DNA of 14,339 bases from Acidimicrobiia bacterium (GCA_029863035.1 JAOTWH010000041.1:1-14339); one strand, 5' to 3'. Shown: positions 6,322-12,282, counted from the first letter of the stretch. The notes: generated by a model not told the origin, from the letters alone. Translations and numbers: made by a program.

Positions 6322-6603
6322 TTAGCTGATCTCGACCTGGGTGAGCGCCGTGACGGTGATCTCGACAGTCGACATGACTTCGGCCGGCATTCTCGCGGAG
6401 ATGACCTCCTGTACCCACCGCTCGTGTGCTTCGGCGGATTCCCATACTTCGGTGACCATCCAGCCGCCGTCCACGGGGCCCTGGGAGAAGAATCCTCCAA
6501 AGCCGGGGAATTCCCGAATCTGTTCGAGGAATTCCGGTGTCCCGATACCCGCAGCTAGCCCATCGGTCATGCCCGGAACGCGGGCTTGCATCAGAACTGC
6601 CAT
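6322..6603 (-). CDS. ABM-type dimeric alpha/beta-barrel protein
   Basis: A 93-residue soluble protein with the fold pattern of antibiotic-biosynthesis-monooxygenase (ABM) and related barrels. It has a first strand AVLMQARVPGM, a helix GTPEFLEQIREFPGF, and a strand GGWMVTEVWES. The helix SAEAHERWVQEVISARM follows and a last strand carries VEITVTALTQVEI. VTEVWES-AEAHERWV is the usual strand-to-helix signature of the family. Members include heme-degrading and quinol oxygenases, but many are uncharacterised and no diagnostic active-site residue is visible. The ATG has a strong GAGAGGAG eight bases upstream. It stands alone between repeat copies at 6225-6307 and 6662-6720. Confidence 0.82.
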   Translation of the reverse strand: MAVLMQARVPGMTDGLAAGIGTPEFLEQIREFPGFGGFFSQGPVDGGWMVTEVWESAEAHERWVQEVISARMPAEVMSTVEITVTALTQVEIS

Positions 6604-6661
6604 AGCATCTCCTCTCGTACCACCTGACTAGATGTCCCCGGACCCTACAGGACCCTGTCGG

Positions 6662-6720
6662 CCTCGGGCGAGGCCACGCCCCGGTGCGCCAGGGTTGACG
6701 AATGTTCCTGGAGGACGCGC
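6662..6720 (+). repeat. Intergenic repeat family, copy 4
   Basis: CCTCGGGCGAGG opens the copy and forms a perfect 5-bp stem with a GG loop. It is followed by CCACGCCCCGGTGCGCCAGG and GACGAATGTTCCTGGAGGA. The right-hand hairpin module is missing. It lies between the stop of the gene at 6743 and the start of the ABM-like gene. Confidence 0.8.
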
Positions 6721-6742
6721 CCGTCATCGATGAGTCTGGGGT

Positions 6743-7114
6743 CTAGCCGGCCTTTGCCTGGGCCTCCCCAAGCATCTCGAAATTCTCGAATAGCCGATCC
6801 TCACCCAAACGCCCCCGCTCGCCTACAAGAACTTCACCCACCCTCGGCCACGGGATGAGCAACCAGTCGAAGAGCAAATCTCCGTTGAACAAACCGTGCT
6901 TCCAAAGTGTTGCCACGGTCTCGAAGTACCCGGCGTATCTGAAGAGATTGCTGTGCCCCTCGCTGCCAGGAGGATTCTGCTCAATAAAGTCGGAGTGGAT
7001 CGTCGGAAAGTCGTCGCTCCAGATCCATCGCGCCACCTCACTCAGGCCAGAACTGTTGTACAGCTCGGCGGCCTGAAGCAAGAGCTTGGCGTCGTCTTTG
7101 GTCGGTGCGGCCAT
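6743..7114 (-). CDS. Uncharacterised soluble protein, possibly DUF4760-like
   Basis: A 123-residue helical protein. The ATG at 7114 is preceded by GGAGGAGAA with good spacing. A longer reading (start at 7150) lacks a site and adds only a charged tail. Visible features are a helix DDAKLLLQAAELYNSSGL, then EVARWIWSDDFPTIHSDFIE. An aromatic segment follows, SNLFRYAGYFETVATLWKHGL, then FNGDLLFDWLLIPWPRVGEVL and an end rich in Glu/Arg. The pattern of Tyr/Phe/Trp at helix positions with a DLLFDW turn recalls DUF4760-like proteins, but I cannot confirm this. There is no signal peptide, and the hydrophobic WLLIPW stretch is too short to be a convincing membrane segment. It is bordered by repeat copies on both sides. 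Confidence 0.7.
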   Translation of the reverse strand: MAAPTKDDAKLLLQAAELYNSSGLSEVARWIWSDDFPTIHSDFIEQNPPGSEGHSNLFRYAGYFETVATLWKHGLFNGDLLFDWLLIPWPRVGEVLVGERGRLGEDRLFENFEMLGEAQAKAG

Positions 7115-7164
7115 TGGGTTCTCCTCCTCGTTCTCGATGCTCGGCAGCATCAGGGTTCCGAACC

Positions 7165-7218
7165 TACACCTCTACGCAGGGTGGTGACGGCTTGACCTCA
7201 GGCGAGGCCACACCCCGG
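7165..7218 (+). repeat. Intergenic repeat family, copy 5 (left extension and module A)
   Basis: It begins TACACCTCTACGCAGG and continues through GTGGTGACGG and GACCTCAGGCGAGGCCACA to CCCCGG. The left extension aligns with 9146-9175 and 9681-9708. Similarity ends where the EthD coding sequence begins. The last residues and stop of the truncated EthD gene are encoded by this copy. Confidence 0.75.
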
Positions 7219-7369
7219 CGTAGGGGTTGTTGATGCAATGATTCTGAACATAGCGCCGAAGACCTGGCACCTTGCGTACAAGGTCGGCGTGGTCGCTTCG
7301 CCAGTGCCGCAGTGCTTCCTCCCTGGGTGCACCCGGTCGGGCATGCCACATCGTCAGACGCTCGATCAC
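7172..7369 (-). pseudogene. Truncated EthD-domain protein, 3' half replaced by a repeat copy
   Basis: A GTG at 7369 with TAGGAG six bases upstream gives a 65-residue product. The first about 50 residues are EthD-like: MIERLTMWHARPG, then REEALRHWRSDHADLVRK, then VPGLRRYVQNHCINNPYA. These contain the conserved W-x-x-x-H-A-x-LV and P-G-L-R-R-Y-V-Q-N segments of EthD dimeric barrels, small proteins first known from ethyl tert-butyl ether degradation loci. Complete members run about 100 residues and need further strands after this point. Here the frame passes into repeat copy 5 and ends with VWPRLRSSRHHPA, which is repeat-encoded. The product would lack half the barrel, so I call it a gene remnant. 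Expression of a short form cannot be excluded. Confidence 0.75.
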
Positions 7370-7518
7370 GAATACTCCTAGCTGGCGAAGGCTTCGGGCG
7401 GCTCGTGTGGCAGCCAGACCGTCCACACATCGAAACGGCAAAAGGGCCGAAGCCTCCAAGAACACGCCACGCCAACCCGTCCGACATGTCCCAATATGGA
7501 CCCGTATTGAGCAGCCGG

Positions 7519-7962
7519 TCAGCCGATTTGGCTCTGCAGGTATGTCCTGATCTTCTCGGACCAGTCACGCATCATCTCGTCGAACTGGGCCGGCGCGTAG
7601 GCGTCGAAACCACTCGAGTGGCGGTCTCCCAGAAGGCTCATGTCATACGACACAGTGACAGTGCTGTGCCCCGGCCGGGCGTCCACACATTGGACACCCA
7701 CGATCCCGGCGTGGTGCCCTGGTGTGAGTCGGGCATAGGTAACAGATCCGCTCGATCGATTGATCTCGACTATCACCCAAATAGTCTCGGCGCTGTGTGC
7801 TGCCGTGGTGAAGACTGTTCCGGGAGCCTCGCTTGGGTCACTAGCCGCGTACTGAGGATTCCACCCCGGCACCCACGCCCGTTCCCCTTCCGGCGTGAAG
7901 AGCCAGATCGCCTCCGCCGGGGGCAGCGGCAGCTCGAACTGGCCCGATGAGGCATGCCTCAC
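7519..7962 (-). CDS. SRPBCC (START/polyketide-cyclase-like) family protein
   Basis: A 147-residue soluble protein with the helix-grip fold pattern. It has an opening strand SGQFELPLPPAEAIWLFTPEGERAW, then VPGWNPQYAA. Strands GTVFTTA, TIWVIVEINRSSGSVTYARLTPG and STVTVSYDMSLLG follow. The protein ends with a long C-terminal helix QFDEMMRDWSEKIRTYLQSQ lining the cavity. The E/P-rich start with LFTPEGER and the W-x-P turn are characteristic of SRPBCC proteins. These bind hydrophobic ligands or act as cyclases or aromatases, and the ligand is unknown here. The GTG at 7962 has GGAAGG upstream at rather long spacing. A strong hairpin lies 22 bases upstream of the start. The gene precedes the EthD remnant, 149 bases away. 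Confidence 0.85.
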   Translation of the reverse strand: MRHASSGQFELPLPPAEAIWLFTPEGERAWVPGWNPQYAASDPSEAPGTVFTTAAHSAETIWVIVEINRSSGSVTYARLTPGHHAGIVGVQCVDARPGHSTVTVSYDMSLLGDRHSSGFDAYAPAQFDEMMRDWSEKIRTYLQSQIG

Positions 7963-7983
7963 GCGTTTATACCTTCCCTGCGG

Positions 7984-8010
7984 TGGGCGAGACCACCATG
8001 GGTCCGCCCA
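7984..8010. promoter_or_regulatory. Strong hairpin just upstream of the SRPBCC start
   Basis: TGGGCG (7984-7989) and GACC (7991-7994) on the left pair with contiguous GGTC (8001-8004) and CGCCCA (8005-8010). The result is a 10-bp stem with a single bulged A and a 6-base loop. It lies directly before the ribosome binding site of the minus-strand gene. It could shape translation initiation or end transcription from the gene upstream. There is no T-tract. Confidence 0.4.
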
Positions 8011-8082
8011 TCTTGCCAGCGCAGCAACCGCGGGTCGATCCAGGTACCCCGCTGCACATGTGCTGCAGCCTCAGGGGGGCGT

Positions 8083-8170
8083 GACCTCAGGCGAACTCTC
8101 GCCCCCGGTGTGCCAGGGTTCACGAACTTTCCTAGAGGACCGGACGCGGAGGAACCCCGCCTGGAGCAGG
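8083..8170 (+). repeat. Intergenic repeat family, copy 6
   Basis: It opens with GACCTCAGGCGAA and continues with CCCCCGGTGTGCCAGGGTT, CACGAACTTTCCTAGAGGA, and a degenerate right module (GGAACCCCGCCTGGAGCAGGG). It lies directly behind the 3' end of the double-barrel gene. A second CCTCAGG occurs just upstream at 8069. Confidence 0.75.
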
Positions 8171-8178
8171 GCGCCGGG

Positions 8179-9048
8179 TTACGCAGTCGTCCCATCACTC
8201 ATACTTCCCCCTGGTTGGGTGAAAGCGCTTCCGTGGCTGGAGTACGTAGCCGGTAGATGCAAGAACTTGGAGTACGTTCTGATTGTCCACGAGACAGGGC
8301 CACGGAAGAAATAAGCCTCGGGTGTCGCGACCTTGTCGATGTCCTTCTTGTACTTCTCGGCCGTGCCTTTCGTCAGATGGAATTTCAATACGTCGCTGCT
8401 CCGGAACGTCTCGTGGATAATCAAGGCATCCTCGCCGATGACCTGGTAGGCCTCGAACCTGAGCAGACCCTCCTCGATCGAATGGGCCTCAGTACCAACG
8501 CGCTGCCACCAGTACTTGAGGTCTTCCATGTGAGATGCAACGCCCGGTCTGCACGTCCACTTGGCGGTGACCATGATGGCCGTCTCTTGATCGGGGCGCT
8601 TGTAGTCGTCTCTTACGTATCCAAAGAGGAGTTCTCCAAACACGCCAGGCACGTTCTTCGCCAAGAGGGCTTCCCTGACAGGAGCGGGAATGCTGAGCCC
8701 ACGGATGAGGTGTAGCTCGGGCTTGGCAACCTCAGTGAGCGCACCCATGTGCCGGGTGGCAGTCGTGGAGAAGTAGTTAACGAGGGCGTCGTGGTCCTTG
8801 AAAACATGGTGAACAAGCACGGCATCTTCGCCAACAGCGTGGTTGATTTCCGTCGACAGCACACCAGCATCGGCTTTGGCGTCAGCGTGGATGTCTTCCC
8901 ACTCCTTCAGCATCTCTTTCGATTCGGCAGACTTTCTGAACAGTCCACCTTGTTTCGCAGGAATCCATTTGCCAGTGACACTGATCTCCTGACCAAGCTT
9001 GGAAGGTTCAGCCAGGAAAGGCGGCAGCGGTTCTTTGGGCAGTGTCAT
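8179..9048 (-). CDS. Protein with two tandem ABM-like alpha/beta-barrel domains
   Basis: A 289-residue soluble protein built from two similar halves, at about residues 25-121 and 161-254. Each half has a K-W strand (TGKWIP and TAKWTC), a helix, and an acidic strand ending in VGEDA(L)-(L/I)-(I/V)H (INHAVGEDAVLVHH and AYQVIGEDALIIHE). A helix starting with F-x-x-x-D follows, then a last strand before an RG turn (LHLIRGLS and AYFFRGPV). Such fused halves occur in ABM-type proteins and would form the barrel within one chain. No enzymatic signature is visible. The ATG at 9048 has GGAGAG five bases upstream. The frame is open to a GTG at 9150, but that codon lies inside repeat copy 7, so the shorter form is preferred. 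Confidence 0.8.
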   Translation of the reverse strand: MTLPKEPLPPFLAEPSKLGQEISVTGKWIPAKQGGLFRKSAESKEMLKEWEDIHADAKADAGVLSTEINHAVGEDAVLVHHVFKDHDALVNYFSTTATRHMGALTEVAKPELHLIRGLSIPAPVREALLAKNVPGVFGELLFGYVRDDYKRPDQETAIMVTAKWTCRPGVASHMEDLKYWWQRVGTEAHSIEEGLLRFEAYQVIGEDALIIHETFRSSDVLKFHLTKGTAEKYKKDIDKVATPEAYFFRGPVSWTIRTYSKFLHLPATYSSHGSAFTQPGGSMSDGTTA

Positions 9049-9145
9049 TGTCTCTCCGTTCGCGATCAGCCGATTTCGAGTGCCGACCACGGCGCCAGCC
9101 ACGTCAAGCCAGTCGGTGTCGTCTTCGGGGGTCTCGAAATCACCA

Positions 9146-9271
9146 TACACCTCTATGCCGGGGTGGCGTCGGCTCGACCTCAGGTGAGGTCACGCCCCGG
9201 TGAGCCAGGGTTAACGAATGTTATTGGAGGGGGCCGGACGCGCAGAGACCCCCGCCGGAGCAGGGGTCCCA
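9146..9271 (+). repeat. Intergenic repeat family, copy 7 (most complete)
   Basis: The fullest copy, about 125 bp. It starts TACACCTCTATGCCGGGG, has CCTCAGGTGAGG (perfect palindromic arms), then CACGCCCCGGTGAGCCAGGG, then TTAACGAATGTTATTGGAGG. The right hairpin has GACCCC at 9247-9252 and GGGGTC at 9263-9268. All modules of the family are present in order. On the minus strand it lies between the end of the ABM-like gene at 9339 and the start of the double-barrel gene. Confidence 0.85.
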
Positions 9272-9338
9272 CCGGTCGAGTAGCAGGCGTCAGTTCGCCG
9301 GCGCGGCGCGCCCCCCGTACCAGGAGCACGATGAGGAG

Positions 9339-9611
9339 CTAGGCGTCGTACTGGCCGCCGAGCTCAGCCGCCTGGGGCTTACCTATGTGCCCGGCTTCTT
9401 GAAGAATGGCCGGAACCTCGGGGTCGGAGACGAAGTTCTGCCAGCCCTCCCCGTCCCAGTCGAAGAGCACCCAGACCCGGTCGTCCTCGTTGGGATCGCG
9501 AAAGACGGTCGAACCCTTGGACCCGTGCTGCTTTCTCTTCTCAGCGCCCGTGGTTGAGAAGATCTTCAAGAAGCGCTCGAATTCCTCTACCTTCGTCGTC
9601 GCCAGTATCAA
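9339..9611 (-). CDS. Small ABM-like barrel protein
   Basis: A 90-residue soluble protein. The TTG at 9611, six bases after AGGAGGAG, is chosen over the upstream ATG at 9638. The upstream ATG has no ribosome site and would add a basic tail that runs through the ribosome site itself. The product begins MILATTKVEEFERFLKIF and then has STTGAEKRKQHGSKGSTVF. A strand RVWVLFDWDGEGWQNFVSDP follows, then PAILQEAGHIGKPQAAELG. The F-D-W-D-x-x-x-W-x-x-F motif is a hallmark of a subgroup of ABM-like or EthD-like barrel proteins of about 90 residues. The function is not known. It is a stand-alone gene with repeat copies on both sides. Confidence 0.85.
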   Translation of the reverse strand: MILATTKVEEFERFLKIFSTTGAEKRKQHGSKGSTVFRDPNEDDRVWVLFDWDGEGWQNFVSDPEVPAILQEAGHIGKPQAAELGGQYDA

Positions 9612-9680
9612 CTCTCTCCTCCTCTGTTGTCGGGCCATGTGTCAGGTCCCGATGCGAACGCCGGGACGCGGCATGAAGGG

Positions 9681-9793
9681 TACGCCTCAATGCAGAGTGG
9701 TGTCGGCTCAGGCGAGGCCACGCCCTGGTGTGCCAGTGTTAACGAACGTTCGTAGAGAACGGGAAGGGACCCCCGCCGGAGCAGGGGTCCCAG
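9681..9793 (+). repeat. Intergenic repeat family, copy 8 (full)
   Basis: It carries the left extension TACGCCTCAATGCAGAGTGG and module A (CTCAGGCGAGGCCACG). Next come GTGTGCCAGTGTTAACG and the variant GAACGTTCGTAGAGAA. The best right hairpin of the family follows, GGGACCCC (9766-9773) pairing with GGGGTCCC (9784-9791), an 8-bp perfect stem. It lies behind the secreted-protein gene and before the ABM-like gene on the minus strand. Confidence 0.85.
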
Positions 9794-9823
9794 TCCAGGA
9801 GTGTTTTCTGGATGTTCAGATTG

Positions 9824-9840
9824 CGGGACCTAGCGTCCCG
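9824..9840 (-). terminator. Stop-codon hairpin of the secreted-protein gene
   Basis: CGGGAC (9824-9829) pairs with GTCCCG (9835-9840) with CTAGC as loop. The TAG stop of the minus-strand gene lies in the loop. With the hairpin of repeat copy 8 just beyond, it may form a terminator, although no T-tract is present. Confidence 0.35.
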
Positions 9841-10342
9841 GGAACTGAACCCGCGCCGTTCCCTCGAACGTCGAAACGAATCTGACCACATCGCCATCAT
9901 CGAAAACGGGAGGGTCCTCGTCAATCCCGAGTTCGGCGAAATAAGCCAAGATATCCGTCGATGTCACACCATCAGCGCCAATAGTGAAAGCGAAATCCTC
10001 AATCGGGAACGCCGGGTCGGCCTCGCACTCGATCAACTTGCGGCCGAGGCCCTTGCCCTTTCCCTTCAAGAAGTCTTCCTCAAAGCGAGCATCGTCGAAA
10101 GAGTCGCCGTTGATTGTGACTGTGACAACAAAGGCTCCTGAGACTCCATGGAACACAGCCGGCCCGCCGCTCTCCCGCTCGAACCCGACGATACTTCCGT
10201 CGGCCACGATGATGTCAACAATGAGGGGATCCCCTCCACAAACAGCTTGTAAGGGCAGCGTCTGGGGTGCCGCCCCGGCCGGGAGCGCCCCCGCCACCAT
10301 CAACAGCACTACCGATGCAACAAACAGCGGAAGCCTTCTCAT
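9830..10342 (-). CDS. Secreted protein of unknown function
   Basis: A 170-residue exported protein. The ATG at 10342, behind AGGAGGG, gives a classical signal peptide (MRRLPLFVASVVLLMVAGAL with PAGA before the likely cleavage, near residue 24) and no lipobox Cys. The mature protein starts APQTLPLQAVCGG. It is beta-rich (PLIVDIIVADGSIVGFERE and AFVVTVTINGDSF) with a basic Gly/Lys patch (KGKGKGLGRKLIECE). The two Cys may pair. The end is an acidic FDDGDVVRFVSTFEGTARV. I do not recognise the family. A good DosR-like box lies 80 bases upstream, and a hairpin overlaps the stop. The frame extends to 10402, but that segment has no signal-like sequence. Confidence 0.8.
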   Translation of the reverse strand: MRRLPLFVASVVLLMVAGALPAGAAPQTLPLQAVCGGDPLIVDIIVADGSIVGFERESGGPAVFHGVSGAFVVTVTINGDSFDDARFEEDFLKGKGKGLGRKLIECEADPAFPIEDFAFTIGADGVTSTDILAYFAELGIDEDPPVFDDGDVVRFVSTFEGTARVQFPGR

Positions 10343-10421
10343 AACGGTCCCTCCTCTTTTCCCCAGTCCAGGAGTTCCTGGACCTTTCGGGGCACACTGC
10401 ACTACCCACAGTGGCGGAATA

Positions 10422-10435
10422 GGGTCGAAAGTCCC
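10422..10435 (-). promoter_or_regulatory. DosR/NarL-like box upstream of the secreted-protein gene (best match)
   Basis: The minus strand reads GGGACTTTCGACCC, matching every specified position of the DosR/DevR pattern GGGAC-TT-N-N-G-N-CCC. It is extended by TA on the right, as in known boxes. Its inner edge is 79 bases upstream of the ATG at 10342, a usual distance for a NarL-type activator site. Confidence 0.55.
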
Positions 10436-10466
10436 TAGTCAACCCGGGTGCCCAGGGTGCTGAGGC

Positions 10467-10778
10467 TCAGACCGTTCCGGACATTGAACGGACCTTGGCG
10501 ACGACGGCTCCCAGATTGATGGTCCACCCGACGCCGAACGCTCGGTTGACGAGGACGGCACCATCGGGATTCCAGAACGTGCGCTTGATCTTGTCGACTG
10601 TGGGCATTCGAAAGTCGTACGGGACGAACCCGCCGAGAGAACCGTGCCAGGTCCGTTCTTCCTTCGGCGTTCGCAGCTCCTTGACCACGGCCGCGATCGC
10701 CAGTGCCGCGGCTAACAGCTTCAAGGGCTTCATGCCGTCGGAACGTCGGCGTTTCGTGTGGGCGACAGACTTGCTCAT
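10467..10778 (-). CDS. DUF5808 domain protein with N-terminal hydrophobic segment
   Basis: A 103-residue protein with one hydrophobic segment near the N-terminus (KLLAAALAIAAVVKEL) and a C-terminal DUF5808-like motif. The motif has RTFWNPDGAVLVNRAFGVGWTINLG at roughly residues 66-90. FWNPD, then V-x-x-R-x-G-x-GWT-x-N, is the family signature. DUF5808 proteins are small, often membrane-linked and of unknown role. The ATG at 10778 has no clear ribosome site, and an ATG at 10733 (MKPLKLL) is an equally good start. It lies upstream of the secreted-protein gene on the same strand, but the DosR-like box lies between, so the two are probably transcribed separately. Confidence 0.75.
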   Translation of the reverse strand: MSKSVAHTKRRRSDGMKPLKLLAAALAIAAVVKELRTPKEERTWHGSLGGFVPYDFRMPTVDKIKRTFWNPDGAVLVNRAFGVGWTINLGAVVAKVRSMSGTV

Positions 10779-10942
10779 GACCAGACGCTAGCGACGGCCC
10801 ACCGCACCGGCGCCACCAGTACCGCCACGCCGAACAGCAGGCCGACTCGAGCAGGCCGCTTCATGACTCCGAGGATGCCTAAGGGGCAACCCACATGGCA
10901 ACAGCCACACACCAACCGGCCACCACATGCCCGATTCGCGCC

Positions 10943-10965
10943 CTCAGGCGAGGTCACGCCCCGGA
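10943..10965 (+). repeat. Intergenic repeat family, fragment 9 (module A)
   Basis: CCTCAGGCGAGGTCACGCCC matches the left core of the family, continuing to CGG. It lies in the 289-base gap between the DUF5808 gene and the lipoprotein peptidase. The rest of that gap shows only a small inverted repeat (GGTGA at 10994-10998 with TCACC at 11005-11009), and I see no gene in it. Confidence 0.7.
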
Positions 10966-11067
10966 ATACCTACGCGAGGCACCGCGAGAGCCGGTGACAC
11001 GCATCACCATGCGCCGGTTGGAGCAGATATCTTTGGATACAGAGATTGACGGACCGACAGCGCGGCC

Positions 11068-11967
11068 CTAGGGCAGGTACTCGCTCATGAGGTCGAAGAA
11101 CTCCCTTTCGAAGTCTTCGAGGCGAAGTCCCGTGTGGTCTTCAAATGCCACGCCGAAGGATGCACCCTCGGCCATATCGATCATGACATCTCTGGCGTCG
11201 GCGGGCGACCGTCCGAGACCGTCATCGTCCAGCAGATACTCGAAGGCGAGCTGGAACATCGGGTAGTAGAAGTGCTCACCGGCCCCTGGATCGGTGATCT
11301 GGGAGTACCGCTTGATCGAGATCGGATTGATCCTTCCGTACTCGGCGGTCAGATTGGCCAGCTCTTCGAGAGCCCTGATGGGTTGGTCTGACAGGTCACT
11401 CGCCAGGGCCAGAGGAAGCCCCTCGATGAACCAGGTATCGATGCTGCCTTCGCCGCCCGTGAGCATCCACTGAGCGACATGGACCAACTCATGCTTCAGC
11501 GTAGGTTCGTAGCCGATCCGGTCGAGCCGCCGTAGAGCGTGATCGGGGGACCAGATCAGCAGACCGCCGTAGTAGGCCCGACCCGACCAGTCCTGTGGGT
11601 AGTGGTCGTGATAGGCATAGATGTCGATCTTGTCCTGGCTGGACGGAAACCGAAGCATCTCCGGCGTAACGCCGAGCTCGTCCAAGAGCTCAGACCACAG
11701 CCTCTCTGCAGCGTCCGCCATCTCCCGCCGCGCTTCAGGGCTGGCGGCGTCGCTATAGACGACGAAGCTCTCGCTTTCGACCGGACGCCCATCGTGTGGC
11801 CACTGTTCGTGGATGTACCACGAACCGCTGTCAACCATCTCGACAGATGACGTCTCGTCCTCACCCATCGATGATCCGGGCGGAGACGGCGCGCCGCCCA
11901 ATTCGCCTCCCCCACAAGCTGCGACCATCACTGTCACACAGATACCGACGAGGATGCGGGGTGGCAT
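11068..11967 (-). CDS. Lipoprotein with gluzincin-type metallopeptidase motif
   Basis: A 299-residue predicted lipoprotein with signal MPPRILVGICVTVMVAAC (lipidated Cys18) and a Gly/Ser/Pro/Glu linker. The catalytic-looking segment is KHELVH at residues 158-163, the zinc-binding HExxH, followed 19 residues after His163 by Glu182 in FIEGLP. This spacing and the E-G-L pairing are those of gluzincins such as peptidase-MA-like proteins. A preceding KIDIYAYHDHYPQDW and a following C-terminal helical part (YPMFQLAFEYLLDD and EDFEREFFDLMSEYL) fit this group. The likely role is an envelope-anchored peptidase of unknown substrate. The start has no strong ribosome site, but the signal peptide supports it. 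The gene is bordered by repeat fragments on both sides. Confidence 0.85.
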   Translation of the reverse strand: MPPRILVGICVTVMVAACGGGELGGAPSPPGSSMGEDETSSVEMVDSGSWYIHEQWPHDGRPVESESFVVYSDAASPEARREMADAAERLWSELLDELGVTPEMLRFPSSQDKIDIYAYHDHYPQDWSGRAYYGGLLIWSPDHALRRLDRIGYEPTLKHELVHVAQWMLTGGEGSIDTWFIEGLPLALASDLSDQPIRALEELANLTAEYGRINPISIKRYSQITDPGAGEHFYYPMFQLAFEYLLDDDGLGRSPADARDVMIDMAEGASFGVAFEDHTGLRLEDFEREFFDLMSEYLP

Positions 11968-12029
11968 GCCGCCGAGTTTGTCAGGCCATGTCTCCCGTCG
12001 TCCAGGGGACTTGTACCCGTGATGCCAAT

Positions 12030-12081
12030 CTCAGGCGAAGTCACGCCCCGGTGTGACAGGGTCAACGAATGTTCCTAGAGC
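12030..12081 (+). repeat. Intergenic repeat family, copy 10
   Basis: CTCAGGCGAAGTCACGCCCC is followed by GGTGTGACAGGGTCAACGA and ATGTTCCTAGAG. GTCAC (12040-12044) and GTGAC (12053-12057) form a perfect 5-bp stem. In the commoner version the stem has different bases on both sides. The right hairpin module is absent. It lies between the peptidase start and the remnant at 12132. Confidence 0.75.
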
Positions 12082-12131
12082 TAAGCGAAGGGCCCAGTAG
12101 CTCATCGAGATTGGCCAGGTCAGCGGTCACC

Positions 12132-12278
12132 TCATGCCTCAACCGCCGCTTGGATAGGTTCCCGGAATGGCGTCTCGCGGAGGTTCTCGATTAACTCCTC
12201 GTAGGTGCGCCAACTGAGATGAAGAACGGAGAGCCGCTCCGAGATGTCCGGGTAGCGCCAGGTCGTAGTGGCCCGAGC
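12132..12278 (-). pseudogene. Possible gene remnant without start codon
   Basis: Immediately after the stop of the lipoprotein gene at 12283, one frame reads on for 48 codons to a TGA. The segment is protein-like (YPDISERLSVLHLSWRTYEE followed by LIENLRETPFREPIQAAVEA) but has no ATG, GTG or TTG in frame. A GTG five bases beyond its stop opens a second short frame (VTADLANLDELLGPSL) that runs into repeat copy 10. The arrangement looks like the tail of one gene overlapping the head of another, cut off by the repeat. I do not recognise either piece, and chance coding bias is possible. Confidence 0.3.
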
Positions 12279-12282
12279 GCAA

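Noticed and set aside
9720..9760. LexA/SOS-box reading of CGAACGTTCG in repeat copy 8
   Set aside because: The actinobacterial SOS box needs four extra bases between the half-sites, and other copies do not keep the palindrome.
11990..12020. GGGGACTTGTACCC as a fourth DosR-like box
   Set aside because: The core is one base too short and the invariant G of the second half-site is absent.
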